Part shown: positions 16,731-23,792 of the stretch, piece by piece | Position numbering within the stretch: the stretch's first letter is position 1 | Layout: the number at the start of each line of letters is the position of its first letter | Position numbers and translations under genes: made by a program | Source of the DNA: Fluviicola sp. | GTDB taxonomy: Bacteria > Bacteroidota > Bacteroidia > Flavobacteriales_D > Crocinitomicaceae | DNA length: 64,000 bases | Reading direction: 5' to 3' | NCBI RefSeq assembly: GCF_029266855.1 | Contig: NZ_JAQSWB010000001.1 | Coordinates: forward strand, 558,001 to 622,000 | The notes under the pieces: model-generated | What the model was told of the DNA's origin: nothing | What the model saw: the letters and a program-made list of their open reading frames with translations, nothing else | The model's database searches: none

Positions 16731-18461
16731 ATGAGAGGAATCAACCCTAAACAACACTACGATGTTGTCATAATTGGTGGCGGAATTAGTGGATTAACCT
16801 CTGCAGCCCTTTTTAGTAAAGCCGGAATTTCGTGTTGTGTAATTGAAATGGACAACCGTCCGGGGGGCTACCTGGCCGGATTTCGTCGTCATGATTTCCG
16901 TTTCGATTCTGCCATTCACTGGCTAAACAATTGCGGACCTAACGGACTGGTTACCAAAATCTTCAAGATCATCGGAGATGATTACCCGAAATGTAAAGAT
17001 CAAAAGAATATTCGTCGCTTTGTAAGTGATGATTTCGATTACATGGTAACCAATAACCCGGACGAACTGAAGGAACAATGGATCAAAGAATTCCCGCATG
17101 AGGAAAAAGGAATCATCCGCTTTTTCAGGGATGCAAAACGAATCGGGAAATCATTCGATAGATACGCTAAGCTGAGCCGGACAATGAACTCCATGACATG
17201 GTACGAATACCCGATTCATGGTTTGAAAATGCTGGGCTTTGCGCTGCCGTTTATTCCTCACGTGCGCTTTACGGGTGAAGAAAAGTTGAAAACAGGTTTA
17301 AACCGTTACTTTACCGACGAAAAGCTGCACCGTGTGTTTTGTTCCGAACCGGATGTGCTTTCCTGTTTGATACCGATCTCATGGGCCTACATCAAGGATT
17401 TCCAGCTTCCGCCCGACGGAGGAAGTCAGAGTTTTCCGGAATGGCTTATGTATGCCACAGAACAAATGGGCGGGGAGATCTTCTTCAAATCCAAGGTAAG
17501 TGAAGTTTTGGTGGAAGATAATGTAGCAAAAGGTGTAAAATTCGATCACCGGGGAACCGAACATACTATTTCAGCTAAATATGTGGTAGCTGCCTGCGAC
17601 GCAGAAACCCTCTTCGAAAAAATGCTTCCTCAAAAATCCGTTCCGGATAAAATGAAAGACCGCCTGAAAGGAGCTCCTTTATATGCTTCCGCAATTACGA
17701 TCGCTCTTGGAATCGATTGTCCGGCTGAAGAACTTGGATTGGGCGAAGAGATCATATTCCTGGCAGACACCTCTGTTTCCCGGGATGATTTGGGGCAGGG
17801 AGATCCGCATTTGAGCGGGATCCATATTTTGGCCTCAACTGTTCGCGACAAATCACTCGCTTTACCTGAACACGGAACAATCACCTTATTCATTCCGGCC
17901 TGGATGGAAAATAATAATTTTTGGGGCTGTGAGGTCGATGAGAACGGAGATTACGTTCGCGGGGAAGAATACAACCGTATCAAGGATGAATATGCAACTA
18001 TTTTGATCGACCGGGTAGAAGAGAAATTGATTCCAAATCTGCGTAAACATATATTATACTGCGATGTCGCTACTCCGATCACACATTTCCGCTATACCGG
18101 CAATAAGAATGGAACAATGATGGCGCAGAAACCCGGAAAAGAAAATTACCAGGGAAGGGTAGCATCTTATATTACACCGGTAGAAAACCTGTTCCTGAGC
18201 GGTCATTGGGCTGATCTTGGAGGAGGAATCCCCATTGCCATCAAATCATCAATCAACACCACTTTACTGGTCTTGAAGAAAGAGGATAAAAAGCGCTTCA
18301 AACTGCTTGCACGCTATATGGATGGCAGAATTGGCACTGATCAGCTGAGAACTTCCGATTTACTGGTTAAATATGATAATTCCTGGATCAAAGATCCGAC
18401 TCCGGCACAAAAGAAAGTAAAACGCAGGGAAGAGGGGTTGAGCAGTGATTTGACAGTGTAA
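16731..18461 (+). CDS. phytoene desaturase-like NAD(P)/FAD-dependent oxidoreductase
   Basis: 576 residues from the ATG at 16731; a possible upstream start (16701) would add ten unrelated residues. The FAD-binding Rossmann motif is YDVVIIGGGISGLTSAALF near residue 10, followed by the CrtI/COG1233-type GGYLAGFRRHDFRFDSAIHW. The C-terminal FAD motif is LFLSGHWADLGGGIPIAIKS near 500. Homologues include carotenoid desaturases, isomerases and retinol saturase-like enzymes. No other carotenoid gene is adjacent, so the substrate is open. It is probably membrane-associated. Confidence 0.87.
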   Translation: MRGINPKQHYDVVIIGGGISGLTSAALFSKAGISCCVIEMDNRPGGYLAGFRRHDFRFDSAIHWLNNCGPNGLVTKIFKIIGDDYPKCKDQKNIRRFVSDDFDYMVTNNPDELKEQWIKEFPHEEKGIIRFFRDAKRIGKSFDRYAKLSRTMNSMTWYEYPIHGLKMLGFALPFIPHVRFTGEEKLKTGLNRYFTDEKLHRVFCSEPDVLSCLIPISWAYIKDFQLPPDGGSQSFPEWLMYATEQMGGEIFFKSKVSEVLVEDNVAKGVKFDHRGTEHTISAKYVVAACDAETLFEKMLPQKSVPDKMKDRLKGAPLYASAITIALGIDCPAEELGLGEEIIFLADTSVSRDDLGQGDPHLSGIHILASTVRDKSLALPEHGTITLFIPAWMENNNFWGCEVDENGDYVRGEEYNRIKDEYATILIDRVEEKLIPNLRKHILYCDVATPITHFRYTGNKNGTMMAQKPGKENYQGRVASYITPVENLFLSGHWADLGGGIPIAIKSSINTTLLVLKKEDKKRFKLLARYMDGRIGTDQLRTSDLLVKYDNSWIKDPTPAQKKVKRREEGLSSDLTV

Positions 18462-18564
18462 AAATACCCGGTATGAATGCATTTAACACTTTCACATTGA
18501 CCAATTTGATTGGTTTTTGTTCATTGTATGCTTTATTCGGAATCTCAAGCACTAAAAAAGACAA

Positions 18565-18768
18565 ATGAAATCATTTATAAAAAAGTATCGCTTAGCAATT
18601 ATCGGTGGAATTATCGGCGCTGCCGGAGGATACGCCTATTATTATTTTATCGGCTGTTCCACAGGAAGCTGTGCCATTACATCAAAACCCATCAATAGCA
18701 CGCTTTATGGCTCTGTGATGGGCACTTTACTCTTCAGCAGTTTCAGAAAAAATTCAAAAAAAGAATAA
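18565..18768 (+). CDS. DUF6132-type small membrane protein
   Basis: 67 residues with two membrane segments (about 10-28 and 45-58). The segment FIGCSTGSCAITSKPINSTL between them contains two cysteines in GCxTGSC, the pattern of the DUF6132 family. It heads a tight cluster (spacing 9-10 bases) with two rhodanese genes, followed by thioredoxin. The cysteines and neighbours suggest a role in thiol or sulfur handling at the membrane; this is an inference. Confidence 0.75.
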   Translation: MKSFIKKYRLAIIGGIIGAAGGYAYYYFIGCSTGSCAITSKPINSTLYGSVMGTLLFSSFRKNSKKE

Positions 18769-18777
18769 CCCGGCAGA

Positions 18778-19023
18778 ATGAAAAAAACAATTATTGATGT
18801 CCGATCTCATGCAGAATACCAATACGGACATGTGGCAGGAAGTATTAATATCCCGGTCCAGGAAATTGTAAACCGACTGGATGAGATCAGGCGATTCGCA
18901 CAACCGCTTATTTTATGTTGCGCAAGTGGAAACAGAAGCGCTCAGGCAACTTTGTTTCTTCAAGGTAATGGCATTGAATGTTCCAACGGAGGTAGCTGGA
19001 TGGATGTAAACGCAAATTATTAA
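18778..19023 (+). CDS. rhodanese-like domain protein (short)
   Basis: 81 residues, a minimal single rhodanese domain. DVRSHAEYQYGHVAGSINIP forms the N-terminal half, and the active loop LCCASGNRSAQA contains the catalytic Cys of CxSGxRS. By family it moves sulfane sulfur from a donor such as thiosulfate or persulfide to a thiol acceptor. It lies nine bases after the DUF6132 gene and ten before a second rhodanese. Confidence 0.88.
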   Translation: MKKTIIDVRSHAEYQYGHVAGSINIPVQEIVNRLDEIRRFAQPLILCCASGNRSAQATLFLQGNGIECSNGGSWMDVNANY

Positions 19024-19033
19024 ACAAACTATC

Positions 19034-19351
19034 ATGATACAACGTTTAAAAAACTTATTCGGACTGGGGCCGAAAACTGATTTTAATGACTTGATGACCA
19101 ATGGAGCTCAAATCATCGATGTACGTACCCCTTCCGAATTTAATGGTGGACACATCAAAGGAGCTGTAAATATTCCATTATCCAACATTTCAGAAAATCT
19201 AAATAAAATCAAAAAAGACAAACCTGTTATTACCTGTTGTGCATCAGGAATGAGAAGTGCATCCGCTAAAAGCATCCTGATATCAAAAGGATTTCGTGAA
19301 GTCTATAATGGCGGTGGCTGGAGCAGTCTTCAACAAAAAATAAAAAAATGA
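19034..19351 (+). CDS. rhodanese-like domain protein
   Basis: 105 residues. A 25-residue N-terminal extension precedes a rhodanese domain with DVRTPSEFNGGHIKGAVNIP and the active loop TCCASGMRSASAK. The active-site loop is nearly the same as in the preceding gene, so the two are probably tandem paralogues. It has no signal peptide and should be cytoplasmic. It is followed after 83 bases by thioredoxin, which can serve as sulfur acceptor or reductant for rhodaneses. Confidence 0.88.
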   Translation: MIQRLKNLFGLGPKTDFNDLMTNGAQIIDVRTPSEFNGGHIKGAVNIPLSNISENLNKIKKDKPVITCCASGMRSASAKSILISKGFREVYNGGGWSSLQQKIKK

Positions 19352-19412
19352 AACGACTCTAGACATTAACAATTATTGCAAAACCAAAATAGTGAATCAC
19401 TCAGTGAATTTC

Positions 19413-19420
19413 TAACTTTG
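19413..19420 (+). promoter_or_regulatory. -7 promoter box of the thioredoxin gene
   Basis: TAACTTTG is a full match to TAnnTTTG. The leader would be about 10 bases, so thioredoxin can be transcribed independently of the rhodanese genes. Confidence 0.6.
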
Positions 19421-19434
19421 AAAAAAAACACGTT

Positions 19435-19731
19435 ATGGCATCTTTTTCAGAAATAATAAACTCAGACAAGCCTGTTTTGGTTGATTTTTTCGCAGAATGG
19501 TGCGGTCCATGCAAAACCATGAAACCCATTTTGGAAGATTTAAAATCGAAACTGGGAAATTCTGCTTCGGTTTTAAAAGTAGATGTCGACAAAAACCCGC
19601 ATGCAGCGAATAAATACCTGATCAAAAGCATTCCAACACTGATCCTGTTCAAAAAAGGCAAGCCGGTCTGGAGACAATCGGGAGTAGTTCAGGCGAATCA
19701 ATTGGCTCAAATTATTAAGCAGCACCAATAG
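19435..19731 (+). CDS. trxA: thioredoxin
   Basis: 98 residues, a single thioredoxin fold. The active site is [13 protein letters not shown] near residue 20 (WCGPCK), with the cis-Pro loop [13 protein letters not shown] near 68. It reduces protein disulfides in the cytoplasm using thioredoxin reductase. It has its own promoter box but follows the rhodanese pair, so a link to persulfide reduction is plausible. Confidence 0.93.
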   Translation: MASFSEIINSDKPVLVDFFAEWCGPCKTMKPILEDLKSKLGNSASVLKVDVDKNPHAANKYLIKSIPTLILFKKGKPVWRQSGVVQANQLAQIIKQHQ

Positions 19732-19754
19732 TTGCAAGAGAATCAATTAAAGTT

Positions 19755-19780
19755 GGACGTAATTCCGCAATATTACGTCC
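19755..19780. repeat. repeated hairpin sequence, copy 1
   Basis: GGACGTAAT and ATTACGTCC pair around TCCGCAAT. A 22-base core of it recurs at 52612-52633. It lies between the convergent thioredoxin and nitroreductase genes. Confidence 0.55.
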
Positions 19781-19784
19781 ATAA

Positions 19785-19815
19785 AAAGAATCCGCCGTGC
19801 CACAACGGATTCTTT
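19785..19815. terminator. intrinsic terminator between convergent genes
   Basis: AAAGAATCCG (19785-19794) pairs with CGGATTCTTT (19806-19815) and is followed by further T-rich sequence. It should end transcripts from thioredoxin (+) and from nitroreductase (-). Confidence 0.7.
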
Positions 19816-19837
19816 CTTTAGGGTTGGTTATTGATGC

Positions 19838-20464
19838 TTAGTTTAAAGTAATAGTTAATTCGTCCAAAGGAATTCTCACTTTTTTCGCTTTCGCATAAGG
19901 ATCTATCTCTTCATTGCGGTATCCCAATGCAAGGAGTACAACGGATTGCAATCCTCTTTCTTTTAATCCCAGAATCTCATCAAAAGCCGCATTATCGAAA
20001 CCTTCCATTGGTGTGCTGTCGACTTTCAGATTTGCTGCGGCAACAATTGCTGTTCCCAATGCGATGTATGCTTGTTTTGCAGCCCATGTTCTAACAAATT
20101 CTTCCGGCATACTTAAGAATCCAGAAAGTTTCATTTTGAAATCATTCAAACTCTCTACAGGGATGTTTCGCGTTTTTGCCACTAATTCCATATACTCATC
20201 AATGTGTTCCTTAGAAACATGAGTATAAGAGGCAAAAACCAACAAGTGAGAAGATTCGCTCACTTGCGGATTAAAAGAAGCTGCCTGCAATTTTTGTTTG
20301 ATCTCCGGATTGGAAATCGATAGCACTCTGAAGGGTTGCATTCCTGCAGATGTTGCTGTCAGATTGATAGCCTCCAGGATCTCGTTTACTTTTTCGTTCG
20401 CTACTTTTTCGGATGTCATGCGTTTCGCGGCGTATCGCCAGTTCAATGTGTCTATTAAATTCAT
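19838..20464 (-). CDS. nitroreductase family NAD(P)H-dependent oxidoreductase
   Basis: 208 residues, the usual size. The N-terminus MNLIDTLNWRYAAKRM provides the FMN-phosphate Arg residues; SAGMQPFRVLSIS is in the middle and the C-terminal ALGYRNEEIDPYA is the flavin-contact region. It resembles NfsB-type FMN enzymes that reduce quinones, nitro compounds or enones. It is monocistronic, with a TATCTTTA box about 18 bases before the ATG. The physiological substrate is unknown. Confidence 0.9.
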   Translation of the reverse strand: MNLIDTLNWRYAAKRMTSEKVANEKVNEILEAINLTATSAGMQPFRVLSISNPEIKQKLQAASFNPQVSESSHLLVFASYTHVSKEHIDEYMELVAKTRNIPVESLNDFKMKLSGFLSMPEEFVRTWAAKQAYIALGTAIVAAANLKVDSTPMEGFDNAAFDEILGLKERGLQSVVLLALGYRNEEIDPYAKAKKVRIPLDELTITLN

Positions 20465-20614
20465 GTTTTCTGTATTTTTTGGTAAAGATACATTGTGATA
20501 GTTTCAAAAAGATACGGATATACTTAAGGAAACCAGTTTCCATGAAGAAACTAGTGTCTTCGTCATATCACGAAATCATTATATCATGAAATCACGATAT
20601 AACGAACTACTGCT

Positions 20615-20622
20615 TAAATTTG
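20615..20622 (+). promoter_or_regulatory. -7 promoter box of the pentapeptide-repeat gene
   Basis: TAAATTTG matches TAnnTTTG. Transcription would start near 20627, which rules out the in-frame ATG at 20586 and supports the start at 20643. Confidence 0.6.
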
Positions 20623-20642
20623 TCTCAATCCAAAGCAACAGC

Positions 20643-21218
20643 ATGAGCAACAAACTTCACGAAGGAAAAACATTTAACAAAATCAATTACGCAAACAAGC
20701 AACTCATTAACAATGAATTCAGCAACTGTATCTTTATTGATTGTGATTTCACGAAAAGCAATTTCAGTAATATCGATTTTATAGACTGTGAATTTGAAAG
20801 CTGTAATTTTTCACTGACGGTATTCAAACATTCCGGATTGAAAGATATTCATTTTAAGGACTGTAAGATAGTAGGAGTAGACTTCAGTTCCTGCAATGAT
20901 TTCCTCTTCGCTGTCAAGTTTACGGATTGCACCCTGGATTACGCGACCTTCCATTCGAAAAGCATGAAAAACAGCGTGTTCACCAACACCATTTTAAAAG
21001 AAGTGGATTTCTCGGAAGTGAACCTGACCCAGGCAGTTTTTAAGAATTGTGATCTGACGCGAACAATATTCGACAGAAGCGTTCTAGATAAAGCTGATTT
21101 CAGTTCAGCCGTTAATTTTGATATCAACCCGGAACGGAACCGGCTCAAAAAAGCTGTTTTTTCTTCAAGTGGATTGATCGGTTTGCTTTCGAAGTACGAT
21201 TTGGTGGTAAAGGATTGA
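20643..21218 (+). CDS. pentapeptide repeat protein (Qnr/MfpA-like)
   Basis: 191 residues from ATG 20643. Runs such as FSNCIFIDCDFTKSNFSNID and DLTRTIFDRSVLDKADF repeat every five residues (A/C/S-D/N-L/F-X-X), building a right-handed quadrilateral beta helix over about residues 25-160. A repeat-poor C-terminus with INPERNRLKKAVF matches the Qnr-type end region. Qnr/MfpA proteins mimic DNA and protect gyrase from quinolones. Whether this one does is unknown, and it is shorter than typical Qnr (about 218 residues). Confidence 0.85.
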   Translation: MSNKLHEGKTFNKINYANKQLINNEFSNCIFIDCDFTKSNFSNIDFIDCEFESCNFSLTVFKHSGLKDIHFKDCKIVGVDFSSCNDFLFAVKFTDCTLDYATFHSKSMKNSVFTNTILKEVDFSEVNLTQAVFKNCDLTRTIFDRSVLDKADFSSAVNFDINPERNRLKKAVFSSSGLIGLLSKYDLVVKD

Positions 21219-21281
21219 TTTTTCTATTCTCCCTCATGTGGGGACGCGACGCATCACAGAAAATCTAAATTCTATAAAACA

Positions 21282-21312
21282 AAAAAAAGCTCAGTAAAAA
21301 CTGAGCTTTTTT
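21282..21312. terminator. bidirectional intrinsic terminator
   Basis: AGCTCAGT (21288-21295) pairs with ACTGAGCT (21300-21307) around AAAA, flanked by an A-run on the left and a T-run on the right. It can end both the pentapeptide transcript (+) and the tRNA transcript (-). Confidence 0.85.
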
Positions 21313-21313
21313 G

Positions 21314-21387
21314 TAGCGAGACGGAGAGTTGAACTCCGGACCTCAGGGTTATGAATCCTGCGCTCTAACCAACTGAGCTATCTCGCC
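21314..21387 (-). tRNA. tRNA-Met (anticodon CAT)
   Basis: A 74-base cloverleaf on the minus strand: acceptor GGCGAGA/TCTCGCT, D arm GCTC-GAGC, anticodon loop TTCATAA, T arm CGGAG-TTCAACT-CTCCG and discriminator A at 21314. CCA is not encoded. Anticodon CAT is at 21351-21353. The anticodon stem has an A31-C39 mismatch next to the loop. The elongator type is preferred, because the initiator hallmarks (C1-A72 mismatch, three G-C pairs in the anticodon stem) are absent. A lysidine-modified tRNA-Ile cannot be fully excluded. Confidence 0.93.
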
Positions 21388-21391
21388 ATAA

Positions 21392-21413
21392 GCCTTTCGT
21401 TTCCCTGAAAGGC
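21392..21413 (-). other. hairpin in the tRNA-Met precursor leader
   Basis: On the minus strand GCCTTTC and GAAAGGC form a perfect 7-bp stem around eight bases. The first stem base (21413) is the fifth base after the promoter box at 21418-21425, so it should be the 5' end of the precursor. Confidence 0.5.
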
Positions 21414-21417
21414 GGTG

Positions 21418-21425
21418 CAAATATA
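21418..21425 (-). promoter_or_regulatory. -7 promoter box of tRNA-Met
   Basis: TATATTTG on the minus strand matches TAnnTTTG exactly, 30 bases before the mature tRNA 5' end. Confidence 0.65.
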
Positions 21426-21449
21426 GTTACTTTTTTTTTCTGTGCAAGC

Positions 21450-22199
21450 CTATGAACGGTCTTCTTCGTATAAAACTTTTGTCTTATGCTTTAGTAACTT
21501 GAAAATCAAGCTAAACAATAAAGCTCCTGCGATCCAATAAACATAACAAAGTGGACATGCAATCGTTTTTGTCATGAAAAACTCGCGTAATCCGGCTACG
21601 AAAACAAAGCCCAGTACAGTTGCTGAAATCCCTGAATACTCACGACGTAAGATCGTTTTCATGGAAAAAGGAATCTGTCCTTTAATATAGTTTTTCATGC
21701 TCGGCCAAAATGCCGGAACAGAATTAGACCAGTTTACATAACTTTCACCGAACTTGCGCTCCAGGAAACGCTCTTCCGCAAACATGATGCGTTCGTAGTA
21801 AATCCAGAACAGTAAGCTCACGATAACAATGAAGTAAACATTGAATGTGAAACACACAATCCCGATCCACATAAAATAATTCCCCAAATAGAGTGGGTGA
21901 CGAACCGTGGAATAAATCCCTTTTGTATTCAATGCCTCAGCTACCTGTTCCTGTGTATTCCGGCCCGAAGTATTTTTATTACTTGTTCCGATAGCAATTG
22001 CACGGATTACCTGTCCTAAAATTGACATAGCAATTGCTGCCCCGGTACAGATGTAATACCATCGTGCATCATCCATAATGCATTGAACATCTGTAAAATA
22101 AATTACAGGAACAGCTAAAGCGAATAAAATAATCGGAATTTGTCCTCTGTACTTGAAGAGCTTGTTCCCGTTTTTTTCAAATGAATGTACTAACGCCAT
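21450..22199 (-). CDS. ICMT/PEMT-like membrane methyltransferase family protein with CPLC segment
   Basis: 249 residues, about six membrane helices. The signature YSTVRHPLYLGNYFMWIG near residue 95 and EERFLERKFGESYVNW near 142 match the isoprenylcysteine carboxyl methyltransferase/PEMT-like superfamily (S-adenosylmethionine site and EExxL motif). The last 70 residues are an extra two-helix region with TKTIACPLCYVYW, a CPLC pair at the membrane face that the core family does not need. Its substrate (lipid, quinone or prenylated compound) is unknown. Confidence 0.75.
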   Translation of the reverse strand: MALVHSFEKNGNKLFKYRGQIPIILFALAVPVIYFTDVQCIMDDARWYYICTGAAIAMSILGQVIRAIAIGTSNKNTSGRNTQEQVAEALNTKGIYSTVRHPLYLGNYFMWIGIVCFTFNVYFIVIVSLLFWIYYERIMFAEERFLERKFGESYVNWSNSVPAFWPSMKNYIKGQIPFSMKTILRREYSGISATVLGFVFVAGLREFFMTKTIACPLCYVYWIAGALLFSLIFKLLKHKTKVLYEEDRS

Positions 22200-22261
22200 G
22201 AAAGAAATGTGTATATTTCGAAAATGATTTTTCGGCGCGAAGTTAACATTATTAAACTACT

Positions 22262-22651
22262 ATGACAAAAAAGGAACAATTCGAATTAGAATATGTATTG
22301 AGAACCTCTCCGAAGGTGTTGGATAAATTACTGTCTACACCTGACGGATTGAGCGAATGGTTTGCTGATGATGTTATTGTAAAAGATGATATGTATACCT
22401 TTCATTGGGATGGAAGTGAAGAACAAGCGCGATTAATTTCCAAGAAAGCGGGAGAATACATTAAATGGCAATGGTTGAACGATGAGGAAGATGATTTGGA
22501 AACCTTCTTTGAAATGAAATATACCATCGACCCAATGACGAAAGTGGTTATTCTGACTGTTTCTGACTTTGCTGAACGAACAGAAAAAGATGAAATTGTT
22601 CGCCTTTGGGAATCGCAGATCAGTGACTTGAGAAGAGTGATCGGGGCATAA
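22262..22651 (+). CDS. START-like domain protein (SRPBCC fold)
   Basis: 129 residues, acidic. The length, the GLSEWFADDVIVKDDMYTFH segment near residue 28 and KWQWLNDEEDD near 68 fit the START-like/AHSA1 ligand-pocket family common in Bacteroidota. Members bind a hydrophobic ligand or partner; no function is established for this branch. An acyltransferase starts 18 bases later, so they are probably co-transcribed. Confidence 0.8.
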   Translation: MTKKEQFELEYVLRTSPKVLDKLLSTPDGLSEWFADDVIVKDDMYTFHWDGSEEQARLISKKAGEYIKWQWLNDEEDDLETFFEMKYTIDPMTKVVILTVSDFAERTEKDEIVRLWESQISDLRRVIGA

Positions 22652-22669
22652 CTCTAAATCTGATTTTAA

Positions 22670-23758
22670 ATGACGATTGCTGTTTCTTCCATCAAAGAAG
22701 ATGATTCAATCAGCCGTATCCGGGAACTTGATTCGTTGAGAGGAATTGCAGCGCTTGTTGTACTGGTCTTTCATTTCTCCTTACTAAAGCCGGAATTACT
22801 GGCATTTACCAAATTTGGAGTCACAGGAGTAGACCTCTTCTTTATTATCAGCGGCTTTGTGATCACAATGAGCCTGGATCGGATTCAATACGGATATCAA
22901 TTCGTTATTAATCGTTTCAGCCGGCTCTATCCAACTTACTGGACTTCCGTTATTTTTACTTTTACCGTTATCGTCATCAATAAATACTTTTTTGACTTTG
23001 AACCCCAAGTTCCCTTGCCGATAAAAGATTTCCTTTACAATCTAACAATGTTTCAAAGCTATTTCGGGGTCAAAGACCTGGATGGACCGTATTGGACCAT
23101 GATTATTGAAATGCTTTTCTACCTGGTCATGCTTTATTTATTCCTTACGAAATCATTAAAGAATGCTGTTGCCTTTCTGATACCATTAATTCTTCTCGGA
23201 ACAATACTAACCGAATTCCACTGGTTTCAGCCTTTCTCAATGGCTTACTTTAAGAATTTTCCCCTGGCTCAGTCTTTGCCTTTATTTGTTTCGGGAATTC
23301 TGTTCTATCGCCTGTTTACCAAAGACACGAATTTTGTTCTGAACATCCTTTTGATAATCGGTTGCTACTTTCTGCAAGTATTGTTATTCACGAAAACAGG
23401 CAGGGCAAACTATTACATCTCACATCCGGAATACAAAGCTGTACTGGCTGTATATTTTCTCGTGTTCTTTCTTTTTGTATTCGGAAAGCTGCGGTTTATT
23501 GTGAATCGGAGCACTTTGTTCCTGGGGAAAATATCCTTCGCACTATATTTAATCCACCAATACTTTTCGATCTATTTCCTGATCCCTAACCTGATGAAGC
23601 TGGGGATAAATTATTACATCGCAGCATTTTTAATTGCACTGCCGGCATGTATTCTGGTCGCAGCAGGAATAACATTCCTGGTAGAAAAACCAGCAGGAAA
23701 ATGGTTTAAACGAATCTTCTATCATTTTGTAGAAACAAAGATTATAAAACAACGGTAG
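22670..23758 (+). CDS. acyltransferase 3 family membrane protein
   Basis: 362 residues, about ten membrane helices. The N-terminal RIRELDSLRGIAALVVLVFH is the family signature (with the catalytic His in VFHFS), and DGPYWTMIIEMLFYL is the second conserved segment. Such proteins O-acylate exported sugars, peptidoglycan or lipids. There is no C-terminal SGNH domain. The stop codon lies inside a 40-bp perfect palindrome. Confidence 0.9.
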   Translation: MTIAVSSIKEDDSISRIRELDSLRGIAALVVLVFHFSLLKPELLAFTKFGVTGVDLFFIISGFVITMSLDRIQYGYQFVINRFSRLYPTYWTSVIFTFTVIVINKYFFDFEPQVPLPIKDFLYNLTMFQSYFGVKDLDGPYWTMIIEMLFYLVMLYLFLTKSLKNAVAFLIPLILLGTILTEFHWFQPFSMAYFKNFPLAQSLPLFVSGILFYRLFTKDTNFVLNILLIIGCYFLQVLLFTKTGRANYYISHPEYKAVLAVYFLVFFLFVFGKLRFIVNRSTLFLGKISFALYLIHQYFSIYFLIPNLMKLGINYYIAAFLIALPACILVAAGITFLVEKPAGKWFKRIFYHFVETKIIKQR

Positions 23759-23788
23759 GTAGGCGATTAATCGCCTACCTACCGTTGT
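23749..23788. repeat. 40-bp perfect palindrome with GATTAATC core, copy A
   Basis: Perfectly self-complementary about the point 23768/23769, with inner sequence TAGGCGATTAATCGCCTA. It sits between two convergent genes and includes the acyltransferase stop codon. It shares its centre with the elements at 25512 and 32977. It probably ends transcription in both directions. Confidence 0.7.
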
Positions 23789-23792
23789 CGTT

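Noticed and set aside
20586-20642. 19-codon upstream extension of the pentapeptide protein
   Set aside because: A perfect promoter box (20615-20622) lies inside it, so it would not be transcribed.
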